From: Nilaparvata lugens
Lineage: Eukaryota; Arthropoda; Insecta; Hemiptera; Delphacidae
Length of the DNA stretch: 64,000 bases
NCBI RefSeq assembly: GCF_014356525.2
Contig: NC_052518.1
Coordinates: 98,343,932 to 98,407,931, forward strand
Direction of reading: 5' to 3'
The notes beneath the pieces were generated by a model, which was not told the origin of the DNA, made no database searches, and was given only the letters and a program-made list of their open reading frames with translations. The position numbers and the translations under genes are program-made. Below are positions 45,700-56,259 of this stretch, one piece after another (position 1 is the stretch's first letter; the number at the start of each line of letters is the position of its first letter).

Positions 45700-45742
45700 C
45701 TTCGCCAGCTCGCCCCATACCCCACGAGTGCCGATTGATATT

Positions 45743-45754
45743 AAGGGGGGAAGA
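45743..45754 (+). other. Polypurine tract
   Basis: AAGGGGGGAAGA lies immediately before the 3' LTR (one T between). It would prime plus-strand DNA synthesis. Confidence 0.85.
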
Positions 45755-45755
45755 T

Positions 45756-45857
45756 TGTGATGATAAAACAGCTGTAATATTTATAATCTGTTATCTCTGT
45801 TACTAAGACACATATTTAATGTCGAATAAAGCTCGTGTTGAGTCCAATTCTATTACA
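45756..45857 (+). repeat. 3' LTR (102 bp)
   Basis: By direct comparison it is identical to the 5' LTR over all 102 positions. It is followed by the CTGCT target duplicate at 45858-45862. Confidence 0.93.
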
Positions 45858-45862
45858 CTGCT

Positions 45863-46327
45863 CTAATAAAGTCGACGAAGTTTTTAAAATATTTCTTTTT
45901 GAATTTATGACTTTTCATTTAATTCATCATTTCATTTTTAATTGAGGTCACTCTTTATAAATCATACTTCACACTAGAGGTTTGCTCTTACCTATATTAT
46001 TAATTATTAATTATCAATATTATTAATATGATGTGACATTGGCGGCTCTGAACCTGGGTGCAGGGCCCGCAATCGAATGTGGGGGCAATAGCCTGACTCT
46101 TCATTCCATCTCATCACCTCATCTCATCCATCTAGATCATTCGTTGTGTCACCGAAAAAAGACACTAAACTTATACGTTGTTCATATTACTTTGTTGTGT
46201 TTAGCGAGTAGGCTCTAGCAGCCTAGCGAATTCATCATACATTTTTTGAGTTTAGTTTTAATAGAGTTGTTGTTCAGGAGAAAATATTTCAACTCAGTCG
46301 CTAGCAGGCAATTAATTTTCGTTCCGC
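45863..46327. other. Non-coding, nothing recognised
   Basis: Intergenic DNA between the LTR element and a family D MITE. Confidence 0.4.
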
Positions 46328-46683
46328 TATAGTGAGGTCCACGTTATAATGGAAGTGGAGAAAGATAGGAGAAAAACGTTGCCGATACTCTTGTCTGCCT
46401 TCTATAGATGGTAGCTGATACAGGTTGATGTAATATCAACTGTTCATTCTCATTTAAAATAATCAATTCTATTTTATTAAGCAAGAAATTATATTTTTCA
46501 ATAATTTCATAATTGAGATTAAATATTTTGTTCATTGGTTATTAATTCTACATTGTTAATAGACAATCTGGCAACAGAGCAAAGCGAGAAAGAAATGACG
46601 CTATCCGCTTTGTTGAATGAGAGACAAGGATAGCAATACCATTGCCAATCAAACACAGTCATTATAACGTGGACTTCACTATA
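46328..46683 (+). mobile_element. TATAGTGAGGTCCACG MITE, family D copy 2
   Basis: Complete copy of 356 bp: left end TATAGTGAGGTCCACGTTAT, right end ATTATAACGTGGACTTCACT then ATA. It has the same interior landmarks as the other copies. Confidence 0.88.
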
Positions 46684-47175
46684 GGTATTAGTGGTCAACC
46701 CTACCGTGCATGTTGCTCACCCCATAAAGTACAAAAAAGGTTTTGTCACCCACAAAGTATTTTTTAAAAGAGGATCTTATCATTGTCCGTGACTCACCCT
46801 AACCCCACAAATACACACACACTTCAGAGGTGGTCGAAAGAAGTCGCTAGCTTATTTTATGAGAATTATTATCTTATTTTATGGGTCAAAATTATTGTTT
46901 GGCGATTGTGTAGCATCTCAACACTATCCATCGAGTAGCGAGAAAGCAGAACTGCACTGTGATTTCAATCAAGATTGATTAGATGATTCTGTCTTCTTCA
47001 TGTAATCATTATCTTCATTGATGTCGTGGTGAAGTTTGGACAGTAATGTCCACTCTAGTACTAACGTAACAGTATTACTAAAAAAAATTTTTCCCTTCTT
47101 CTCAATAGCAATAAGATCTATTTGCATTTATATTCATTCATTTTATTTCCTTTCCTATCGATTATAAAAGTATTG

Positions 47176-47228
<53 letters not shown>

Positions 47229-47687
47229 TCTCTTTTTATAAGATCTTCAAACTCATTCGCGAAAATGGGATTACTCACTGATTTACTAAATCAGTCAAGA
47301 AAATTATGGGGCATTGCTAGTGAGGCCATATTATAGTGGGACAGGGCTATTATCCTACAGCATAAGATAAACTTAATGTGTTTTTGAAAAAAACTGAATT
47401 GTTTTTATAAGTTTTATAATAATTTTAATTCTGACTCTGAGCTTTAGAATCTGACACAGTCAGCAGTATCAGCCATTGATTGAATATCAATATTCATATT
47501 CATATCAAATCCAATATTGGATTAGATTGAAACCCCATATTTATTTGCTATACTTTGCGAAAAACAAATAGACGAAATCCCTCTCATGAGAACACAAATG
47601 GGTGATCAATCACAATATATGCAAATAGCATATTGTATAATATGACGAAGCATAATATGACTATCAAGTAGACTACGTCCATCAACA
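46684..47687. other. Non-coding with AT microsatellite
   Basis: A pure TA run of about 45 bp lies at 47181-47226. Otherwise nothing recognised. Confidence 0.5.
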
Positions 47688-47890
47688 TCTATATAAAGGA
47701 AAGATCTGGTTTGAACGTGATCCCTATCACGTCTGAACTACTCAACTGATTAACTTGAAATTTTGCAATATTCTTAATTAACCGAGGATGGTTATAGGCC
47801 TATTTTCAATTCTTCAAGATTTCATTGTGTCAAGTTCACAGTTTGTCAAGTTTTAAAATAGACCCTTGCGGAGCACGGGTTTCCTGCTAG
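47688..47890 (+). mobile_element. Helitron-like element, family B copy 2
   Basis: 203 bp. It starts TCTATATAAAGGAAAGATCT after an A and ends GGTTTCCTGCTAG before a T. The 3' part (TTTGTCAAGTTTTAAAATAG) matches copy 1. A short stem (AGCACGG with CCTGCT, one bulge) precedes the CTAG end. The internal hairpin of copy 1 is lacking, so this is a deletion derivative or the ancestral short form. Confidence 0.75.
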
Positions 47891-48587
47891 TATCAAATAC
47901 AGTAAATAAGTTGGTATATATTTTTAATACCTCATTTCCTCCAAATACATATTAAACAATACACATTTCCATCGATTTGATACACCTCCAATACCAGAGA
48001 ATATCTTTCCCCTCCACCACTTCCACTCTTTGGAGTGTTGAAAGAAAGTAACAATGTCACACTATTTGGAGGGTTGGGGACGAGTGTTGAAAGAAACCCT
48101 TTTTCCGCGTTAGTGGTCAATGAAAACATCAGCCCAATGCTTTTCCAGTGGATAACTCAAGTGGAGTTAAACCTTTTGACAGGGACTGCTGTGATGAGGC
48201 AGCAGACAGACCAATGTTGTGACGACATACAATTCAAGCTGTCTGCACTTTCTTGAATGGGAAGCATCACAAATGCTCAAAGTACAAGTAAATCTCACTG
48301 AAGACAACCAGCTGCGTGAGGGCTGCACACTGTTTTGTCTGGCACGCTACCTTCTGTCAAGCTCTAGTCGCTTAGTGTGGTTGACTGTGAAATCGGCTTC
48401 AATTTAAACAAACATGTAGGTGAAGTGAAAGAGAGTGAATCTGTAGGTGAAAGGAACCTGAATAAAAATTTCAAATCAGTTGGACCAAACTGGTACCGAA
48501 AAAACTGGTTAATCGCTGACTGAAAACTGTGGAAGTTACTGAATAGCAGGATATTTCCAGTAAATCTCAAGTAAACCAAGAAAACTT
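47891..48587. other. Non-coding, nothing recognised
   Basis: A near-palindromic pair around GAGTGTTGAAAGAAA is visible at 48030-48100. No gene. Confidence 0.4.
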
Positions 48588-48790
48588 GAACGGTTCTTTA
48601 GAGGAAATTTTCATATGTACAATAGATTGTCAGTTCATATCGAATTGTATAAATTATAAGTATTTAGGAGTAACTGTTGACAGTCATTTTCATTGGGATA
48701 TTATACAAAATGTTAGCAATAGACTCAAACAGGTATTGGCCAAAATGTATGATATTAAAGATTCGATACCTAATAAATTCTATTCTATTA
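48588..48790 (+). pseudogene. LINE reverse transcriptase fragment
   Basis: A short frame contains INYKYLGVTVDSHFHWDI, SNRLKQVLAKMYDIKDSIP. This is the post-catalytic (thumb-side) segment of LINE RTs, as in YLGITVD.....H. No other domain is attached. It runs directly into dispersed repeat I. Confidence 0.65.
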
Positions 48791-49051
48791 CGATAATTTC
48801 TCGAGAGCTAGCTGCTGAGAATTTGTTGAAGACCATTGAAATCGCATACTTGAGTAGATAATCGCCTGATCTGATCTATTAAAGTGTGAAAATGAATAAT
48901 ATTTGACAATTCTCGATCGACTAAACTCTATTGATGTCATGTCAGTTATGAATGTATCCTCTTTCTTGTCACCACAAGCTGGTGATTATGAATAGTGAGT
49001 GACCAGGCTCACCAACCAATCCATGAGAAAGTAACAAAAAATTTCATCAAA
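48785..49051 (+). repeat. Dispersed repeat I, copy 2
   Basis: It matches 34243-34554 with small indels (landmarks CACCAACCAATCCATGAGAA and AGTAACAAAAAATTTCATCA). Confidence 0.65.
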
Positions 49052-49880
49052 ACTGTTTATAAGACAAAGCTGTTCCTACAAGCTCTAACAATAATTTCAG
49101 TCGAAAAGCTCAACCCAGGATTGATGTACGGAGGGGAGTTATTGTTAGTAGGAACATCACTTTTATTTACCTTTGGAAGGCTAGCTACACACACATCGAT
49201 TTCAATTTGTACGGTATTTTCCGTCCTTATAAATTCTATTGGATTAAACAGATGATTTCAAACAGATGCAGTTTGTCAAGTTCCCTTGAACCTTATAGAA
49301 ATAATAAACACGGAAAAAATTAACATGTCCAAAATCGTTGTGTGTGGCTGAAGGCGTCATGAGTAAGTTTAAACTAATGAATAAACTGATCCCAATTGCA
49401 AATGTTTTGTATGCATCAATTAAGTTTTATTCTTGCTCAAAATTTGGTTATCAATGGCAAAATTATTCTAACAAATGAATAAATTGAATGATACATAATA
49501 TAGGCCTACAATATTGTGACTTAGATAACCTACTTGAGTTGTTGAAAAGAAAACGTCTTCGACACTCTCTCCTTGGAAATGAATTTCAAAGATGCGGTTT
49601 CAATTATGACTTACTAAAACAGAAATCTTCTGTTTGCTCAAAAGTATTTGAGAACTCGCGAACTTGGCCTTTCCCACACTGACACTATGGATCTGAAAGT
49701 CACTAAACTGTTTATGATAAAATTAATTTGAATTCTGGGGTTCAAAAATGAAAGCGACTTCAAAAATGTATCATAAATACGAATTTTACAGATGTACTAA
49801 TTTCTTGTCACTTGTCTACACTGATATTTTCTGCTTTAGAAAACTGTTTTGAAATTACAGAATCAGATTATGCTCTTAAG
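49052..49880. other. Non-coding, nothing recognised
   Basis: Frames at 48995-49255 and 49488-49682 show no domain. Confidence 0.4.
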
Positions 49881-50247
49881 CAGGCCATTCACCATCCGAC
49901 TATAAGTCCAACTTGTTGGACCACTAGTATAGAATAAAACAAAAGTCTTCTCTGACTCTACTCAGATCATTATACCAATTACGCTCTGACTCACTCTCTG
50001 ACTGGTTTTCAAACTTCAGTCTTGTGGATGGAAAATAAAGGCTAGTCGAATATTGTACCTTCGTTTTGGACCTCTAGTTGATCCAACTCGTCCGACTAGT
50101 CTTCCAACATTCGACTTAATATCCATCATTTTCTTTCTACGGTGGGATGTCGGAGATCCAACATCCCTATATTCACGGTGGGATATCGGATCCAACATTG
50201 AATGATGTACTAAAAGTTGGACAAAACATCGGATAGTAAATGGCCTG
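49881..50247. mobile_element. MITE with CAGGCCATT ends
   Basis: The terminal inverted repeats are CAGGCCATTCACCATCCGA and the complement of CAGGCCATTTACTATCCGA (19 bp, two mismatches), with further matches at GTCCAACTT. Flanks are CTTAAG (left) and CTTGAG (right), perhaps a 6-bp target duplication with one change. Length 367 bp, non-coding. Confidence 0.75.
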
Positions 50248-50391
50248 CTTGAGATCAATAATCTCATTAGATAAAATTTATTGTAGAATGAGAATCATCT
50301 TGTGTTTCAGATATAAATTCTAGAGTGCAGGTGTGAGTGGTAATAGATTTAAATCTATTGAAAATATTGTAACTAGGGTACTATAGTGAGG

Positions 50392-50758
50392 TCCACGTTA
50401 TAATGGTGGTGTTTGATTAGCAATGGTATTGCTATCATTGTCTATCATTCAACAAAGCGGATAGCACTATCTCTTTCTCGCTTTGCTTTGTTGCCAGATC
50501 GTCTTTTAATAATGTAGAATTAATAATTAATTAACAAAATATTCCATCTCAATTATGAAAATTCATTGTGAAATTATTGAAAAATATAATTTCTTGCTTA
50601 CAAAAATATAATTCATTACTGTAAACGAGAATGAACAGTTAATATTACATCGATAAACCTGTATCAGCTACAGTCTATAGAAGGCATTGACAAGACAGCA
50701 TCGGCAACGTTTTTCTCCTATCTTTCTCCACTGCCATTGTAACGTGCACATCACTATA
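50392..50758 (-). mobile_element. TATAGTGAGGTCCACG MITE, family D copy 3
   Basis: Both ends are preserved; the interior is inverted relative to copies 1, 2, 4, 5 and 6 (GCAATGGTATTGCTATC at the left, CTTTCTCCACTGCCATT at the right). Confidence 0.88.
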
Positions 50759-51746
50759 TACCTACCCAATACCTATGAAGCTACATAAAACAGTTCGAAT
50801 CAGGAGCCACAAAATATTTCAAGTGATAAGATTTTTTTATTGGAGTATATTGTAACCTAGGTACCTAGGTAACCTAGGTAGTTTTCAGTAATGATGGGAA
50901 GCTGGATAAAAAAATTAGAACAGAGTTAAGAAAGCCATAGATACATACTTCCAACTGAAACACACAGTAGTAGGAAAAATGTGTCTATGGAGACAAAGAA
51001 AATTGGTGAGCTTAAAGAGAAGAGATAGATGGAGAAACATGATAAGTTAAATAGCCTATTTGTAGTATAACAACATATGTTTTTGAATATGTTATTACTG
51101 TTACTAAGTCTCCAAACAAACTCATTCCAATTCAAAACCTGTATAGTTCAAGTTATTAAAAACCTTTCTAAAGGTATTTGTGGCGAATCATCTGATTGCC
51201 ACCTGTGATGTTTTCAACTGGCATAGTTTGTCTATCACTTGTCACAGATTTAATTTCAATATTTATCACAGAAATGTGCCAAACCGTGCAGCTGATTGCT
51301 GTTTGTCTGCATCCAATAACCGTCTTATTGTCACTGAAAAAAAATCTAAAATTAATTTTAGAATTGAAGTTGGTTCTATTATAGATCATGGTGATCAGAC
51401 TTTTAATAAAAATAAAAGTAATTATAGCATGAAATAGGAGCAATGAAATGGGAGCAATGAAATGGGAGCATGAATGCGCCAAACCCTGCCTTATGCTAAT
51501 TTATCATTTAAATGATTACAGAGGCCTTGATTTAAACAAATAGAAGCTTGGTGAGAGAATCAATCAATTGAGGCTATAGATTGTTCCACAGTCGGGATGC
51601 TGCTACAGTAGAAGAGGATGCTGCTACAGTAGTGCGGTGAAGTGAATTTGCAGGAAATACTGCTGCTGCCGTGTGTTTCTGGAAAGTACGAAGAGGACGC
51701 GCCAGGTAGGATGGCTGAAGGTTGGTCATAAATCATTTTCGTGAGA
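50759..51746. other. Non-coding, nothing recognised
   Basis: A short CCTAGGTA repeat lies at 50857-50880. Frames at 51168-51482 and 51180-51437 are overlapping, opposite and without domains. Confidence 0.4.
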
Positions 51747-51790
51747 GTACGAACAGAGCGCGCTTCATTTCAGTGCGCGCTCTCTTCGTA
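51747..51790. repeat. GC-rich stem-loop, copy 1
   Basis: GTACGAACAGAGCGCGC pairs with GTGCGCGCTCTCTTCGTAC around a loop of about 8 nt. The following CTCACTGATTTACC...CTGACAGCTTGACAGA is shared with copy 2. Confidence 0.75.
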
Positions 51791-52125
51791 CCTCACTGAT
51801 TTACCATTCTGACAGCTTGACAGATCTCCCTGATAATATACTACTTAATTTCTAGTTCTCTTCAATAAACCCCTTCAACAAATATCGACGTGTTGAGGAC
51901 CAAATGTTGAATATTGAAAAATATTAATATTGTAAATTTCTGTTAGTGTTCTCCAATTATTGTGTTGAAGTGATTTGATATAAGCCGAATTTATTGATAT
52001 GAATCCCAGTGAACTTCGATTTATGTTAACTGTTAATTATATTTTTGTGTTTAATTTTAAGGGTTAATTTTATTTTTTGACTGGAGTACGATTCTGCTAA
52101 ATTACTTCAAAGCTGCTTGAAAGCT

Positions 52126-52182
52126 GCAATAACTTCAACAACATGGAAGTAATTTAGACTTCTATGTTGTTGAAATTATTGC
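52126..52182. other. 25-bp stem hairpin
   Basis: The arms 52126-52150 and 52158-52182 pair over 25 bp with one C/A mismatch and one G-T pair, with loop AATTTAG. The loop is short for a typical animal miRNA precursor. It may simply be a small inverted repeat. Confidence 0.6.
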
Positions 52183-52553
52183 AACTGAAATCATGTGTCG
52201 GCACATAAAGTCTGTCCGTCTGACAGTCTGTGTGATATAAAATCAAAACAATTTTTTATCTTAAGCACTTCCAATGTTATTTCTATATCCTGAAGAAGTG
52301 AGTCAATTTTGATGTCCAACGAACTTGACCTGTAAAAAGGTTTGAAGAATTCGTGTTCAAAATTTGAAGCTGATTGATCAATTTTCTCTAAAGTCCTTGT
52401 CGAATATAAAAACAGGCAGAAAACGCCTTCAGTAAGTCAAAAGTGAGAACTTTGTTAACGCTCGTTCTAATGTAGAAACTTAAGTTTCAAGCTATATATA
52501 TCAGCCTGAATTTTGAACCCTTGTCAACACTAACTTGTCAAACTCGAAACGTA

Positions 52554-52600
52554 GAGGTACGAAAAGAGCGCGCATCATTTCAGAGCGCGCTCTCTTCGCA
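52554..52600. repeat. GC-rich stem-loop, copy 2
   Basis: A second copy lies about 0.8 kb downstream in direct orientation, with AGAGCGCGC arms and the same downstream CTCACTGATTTACC segment. The pair bounds the segment 51791-52553. Confidence 0.75.
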
Positions 52601-52834
52601 CCTCACTGATTTACCCTTCTGACAGCTTGACAGAACTTTTGCATGCGCGCTGTTTTCGTTTACCTGTGTTTCTGTGGTGGATGTGCGCAAGAGGGGTGAA
52701 TCTTTTCTCCAGATACTGCGGACCCTTGCCCTCGACAACTAGGTGGATATGCAAGACATAATTAATTTATATAAAGTATTGTCTCCGGTCCTTCAGTTTC
52801 AGTCATTTCAGACAAGAGGGTAGACAGGGGGTGG

Positions 52835-53102
52835 GGAGGAAAGTGCTGAGTGAGGATGTAAAAGAGAGACAGCTCGGATATGTCATCAGGATGGAGCAAT
52901 GTAGAGGGGTAGAGCAAGTGGTGGCGGCCAGGAGAGAGGGAAAACGATGGAAAGGTAGACCGCGATTGAATTGAGAGAGGAGCTACCTTGAAGGCATGGG
53001 TCGAGAGAGAGGAAGTTCCATGAGGGAAGTGAGAAGAATAAACTGATGACTGGGAAGAGAGGTGTCGAGGCTCGGACCCCTACTGGCAGAAGGGGTAAAG
53101 GC
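52835..53102 (+). pseudogene. LINE ORF2 extreme C-terminus
   Basis: The shifted frames read QLGYVIRMEQCRGVEQVV, GKRWKGRPRLN and then a GREVSRL-like end before the GAA-repeat tail. The pattern (GHV/GYV.RM, RGRPR) is the same group ending seen at 41.4-41.9 kb. Heavily degraded and 5'-truncated. Confidence 0.5.
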
Positions 53103-53177
53103 AGAAGAAGAAGAAGAAGAAGAAGAAGAAGAAGAAGAAGAAGAAGAAGAAGAAGAAGAAGAAGAAGGAGAAGAAGA
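53103..53177. repeat. GAA microsatellite
   Basis: About 24 GAA/AAG units lie directly after the LINE-like ending, probably its expanded tail. Confidence 0.92.
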
Positions 53178-53529
53178 ATTGAGAATATAGTACTTTTCTA
53201 GATTGACGTTGGGATATCACAAGTTATGATAAAATTATTTCACTCAACTACTATTAAGAATGAAGTGATTATAATGAATTACAATTACTATAATGAATAG
53301 TAATGACAACTATAATAATAATTACTATTATTATAATGCATCTCACTACTATAATTATGAATGAAGTGCAGTTCAGCGATCACCTGGCGAGCAGGATAAA
53401 TACTAATAAAGGTAATAAAGGTAAATAATGGTACATAATTAACAATAATGGTACCAATAAACTGTTTGGTTGCTAGCAATAAACATGGTGATGATGGTAT
53501 ACGGTTTTCGGATATTTTATCACACATTC
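53178..53529. other. AT-rich non-coding DNA
   Basis: TAATA/ATTAT-rich simple sequence lies at 53280-53350. No gene. Confidence 0.5.
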
Positions 53530-54210
53530 AAATTACTAGTAGTTCTGTGAACAGTAAACTCGCGCAGTTTCAGTTATAAACGACAGCCTCCTCTTATACT
53601 GTCCATCAGAGTAAATCCTGTCTGTATGTCGTGTCGGCGAGATATCGATGTGAAAACGGCTAATCGGCTAATAGCTGTTGGGGTTGGTGTATCAGAAATG
53701 CTAACATCAAAAGCTAATCTTCTACAAGACATACTGGCAACAGGTCAGCCCGAGTTGAAAGCAGAGAAAGGTCGAGAGACAATACTATGTTATTTTAGTT
53801 ATTAATTGCATGCGTTATTTCATGGAATCAATAGTGCATAAAATTGCATGTGATGAGACATGCAATTAATAGTCTACACAACACCTGAATTTTTACCAAG
53901 TTAGATTGAGATATTAATTGCATGCATTGACGCATGCAATTAATAATCCACTCGACAGCTGATCTATAGTCTGATTTTTACTGTAATATTGGCGTTAGAA
54001 GGAGACTCCTTTTCCTTTTGTATTATCCTTAAAATGCAAAATTTCAAAAAACCTTATTGCAACGTGATGCGAAATTCAAAAAGGATCATACCTGTCAATT
54101 TTCATAAAAATCTATTGCCGCGTTTCGCTGTAAATGCGGAACATAAATATAAACATAAAGAGAAATGCAAAACCGTCGACTTAAATCTTAGACCTCACCT
54201 CGCATGGTCA
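53530..54210 (-). mobile_element. Dispersed repeat G, copy 2
   Basis: Inverted relative to copy 1 at 38195-38906. Collinear landmarks (rc) are GTCGACGGTTTTGCAT, GCATTTACAGCGAAACGCGG, GGAAAAGGAGTCTCCTTC and CTGTCGAGTGGATTATTAAT. It carries TTGCATG palindromes at 53805-53945. Confidence 0.7.
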
Positions 54211-54309
54211 ATTATTTATGAAAATTTTTTTAAAGGAAATCAATTCAATGTCTGATTGATTCTGAAATCAGAAATTCCATTCTGGTTAGATTGCTATTCA
54301 TATTAAGCA

Positions 54310-54743
54310 AACCGGTTTTCAATGGAGTTCACTTATTCGTGAGACAGGATGTGAAGCATATTGCTTTTTCTCGACATGACTGAACGACTTATGAAAAAGG
54401 GTCATAACAATAATTATATGAAGGTGATGGATTATGAGACTCCGGACAGTGAACTATCTATCTGAGTTATCTTGCAACTAAGAATAACTCACAAATGGTC
54501 CACTATTTACAAGTGATTTGTATTTTTATTTGTTGACTGAATTGTTAGCATTTAAATGCTAATTTGAGTTATTCTTAGTTGCAAGATAACTCAGATAGAT
54601 AGTTCACTGTCCGGAGTCTCATAATCCATCACCTTCATATTATTGTTATGACCCTTTTTCATAAGTCGTTCAGTCATGTCGAGAAAAAGCAATATGCTTC
54701 ACATCCTGTCTCACGAATAAGTGAATTCCATTGAAAACCGGTT
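54310..54743. repeat. 434-bp near-perfect palindrome
   Basis: The ends AACCGGTTTTCAATGG and complement are followed by arms of about 180 bp sharing CGTGAGACAGGATGTGAAGC, CATGACTGAACGACTTATG and CGGACAGTGAACTATC. The arms differ by a 3-bp indel and very few substitutions. The loop of about 70 nt contains TTAGCATTTAAATGCTAA. Non-coding. Confidence 0.85.
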
Positions 54744-54908
54744 ATCATAGCTACATAGCACTAACGATAACCGGCCAACATTTTCACCAACTCAATACAT
54801 ACTATGTACCATAATGGAAGATGGAACAAACAATGCTTTTTCATATGCTGTTGACTTTTCATTTTTGAAATTGAATTTTTGAAAGTGAATCATAAAATAA
54901 TAAATAAT

Positions 54909-55112
54909 TAATAGTGAGGTCCACGTTACAATGGCAGTGAAGAAAGATAGGAGGAAAACGTTGCCGATCCTCTGTATTGACAATGCCTTCTATATACAGG
55001 TTTATTCATGTAATATTAACGGTTCATTCTCGTTTAAAAGTAATCAATTATATTTTATTGAGCGCGAAATTATATTTTTCAATAATTTCATAATGAATTT
55101 TCAAAACTATTT
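54909..55112 (+). mobile_element. TATAGTGAGGTCCACG MITE, family D copy 4 (truncated)
   Basis: The left end (ATAGTGAGGTCCACGTTACA) and left half are present; the right half is lost after TTCATAATGAATTTTCAAAA. Confidence 0.8.
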
Positions 55113-55395
55113 ATGTATAACAAAATAATAATCACTGCAAACATCGCCTAACACTGCAATGTTCAACACACTACTCTACTCGACTGTTAATCATAATAAT
55201 ATAAACACAGAGGTGGATGAATACTATTATAATTTCAGATTAACCCATGAAACGTACTTGAGAAACCAATGCATTGTTATAAATCGATAAGCCGATCCCG
55301 ATAAATCCGATGCATTGCAATATTTGCATTCATAGATGCACTGAAAGCATGCTGGAATGGAGTACATGGTCTGTATCTGCAACTGTACTACAGCC

Positions 55396-55771
55396 TATAG
55401 TGAGGTACAAGTTATAATGACAGTGGAGAAAGATAGCAGAACAACGTTGCCGATCCTCTGTCTTGTCAATGCCTTCTATAGACGATAGCTGATACATGTT
55501 TATTGATGCAATATTAACAATTCATTTTAGTTTAAAATAATCAATTACATTTTATTGAGCAAGAAATTATATTTTTCAAAAATTTCATAATGAATTTTCA
55601 TAACTAAGATGAAATATTTTGTTAGTCAATTATTAATTCTACATTGTTAAAAGACGTCTGGCAACAGAGCAAAGCGAGAAAGAGATAGCGCTATCCGCTT
55701 GTTGAATGATAGACAAGGATAGCAATACCATTGCTAATCAACCACTGCCATTATAACGTGGACCTCACTAA
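55396..55771 (+). mobile_element. TATAGTGAGGTCCACG MITE, family D copy 5
   Basis: Near-complete copy; the right end is ATTATAACGTGGACCTCACT then A. It lies about 280 bp from the truncated copy 4, in the same orientation. Confidence 0.87.
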
Positions 55772-56047
55772 AATAACATATGGTTTAGGGCTGAGACATA
55801 TTATGTCACTATGAAAAGACTTGATGTTCTTTAAAAGTTAAGGGGTTCAAAACAAAAAGACAAAATACGGTAAACTTATAGCGATGACAAAATCTGTAAA
55901 TTTATGTAGTCGTAATCGTGGTGTCAAGGCATAAAACTGGAGAGCGGTGAACCGGTGAACTCCCATGGGCCATGGCGGGCGTTCTTGTATGTTAAAAACG
56001 AGCAACCTATGAGGGTTGAAAGATATTATAAATGCCTTCCGGAAGTC

Positions 56048-56091
56048 CCGCCTTCCGCCTTCCGCCTTCCGCCTTCCGCCTTCCGCCTTCC
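56048..56091. repeat. CCGCCTT minisatellite, six units
   Basis: Six perfect 7-bp units. The single unit TTCCGCCTTCGG at the related locus near 37369 looks like the unexpanded form. Confidence 0.9.
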
Positions 56092-56259
56092 TAACTCGTT
56101 ATTCATTCATGACGTAACATTGTGAATGGAGGACTACCATTCTTCATTCAAATGCGCTTCATAACTTGTATGGTCTGAACCGCAACTGTCCAAATCTAGT
56201 AGCTATAGTACATACACAATGGCCGAAACCACTGATAAGAGAAAGTGCTCTCAGTAGAA

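Larger units (their letters stand above)
42136..45857 (+). mobile_element. Mag-like Ty3/gypsy LTR retrotransposon, complete but broken
   Basis: The element is 3,722 bp with identical 102-bp LTRs, 5-bp target duplications, gag with two zinc knuckles, protease, RT, RNase H and integrase in the Ty3/gypsy order. No env is present. Very short LTRs and the paired CCHC knuckles fit the Mag lineage. At least four lesions interrupt the coding region: a 1-nt change in an A-run at ~42462, a stop at 42774, a frame change at ~43409-43415 and another at ~45327. LTR identity argues for recent insertion, so the copy was probably mobilised by proteins from another copy, or the lesions are in part sequence errors. 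Confidence 0.92.

Noticed and set aside
42136..45857. LTR element as an endogenous retrovirus with env
   Set aside because: After the integrase part there are fewer than 60 bp before the polypurine tract; no env-like frame exists.
51168..51482. Overlapping frames of 85-104 codons on both strands
   Set aside because: Opposite-strand overlap with no motif; chance open frames in AT-rich DNA are expected at this length.
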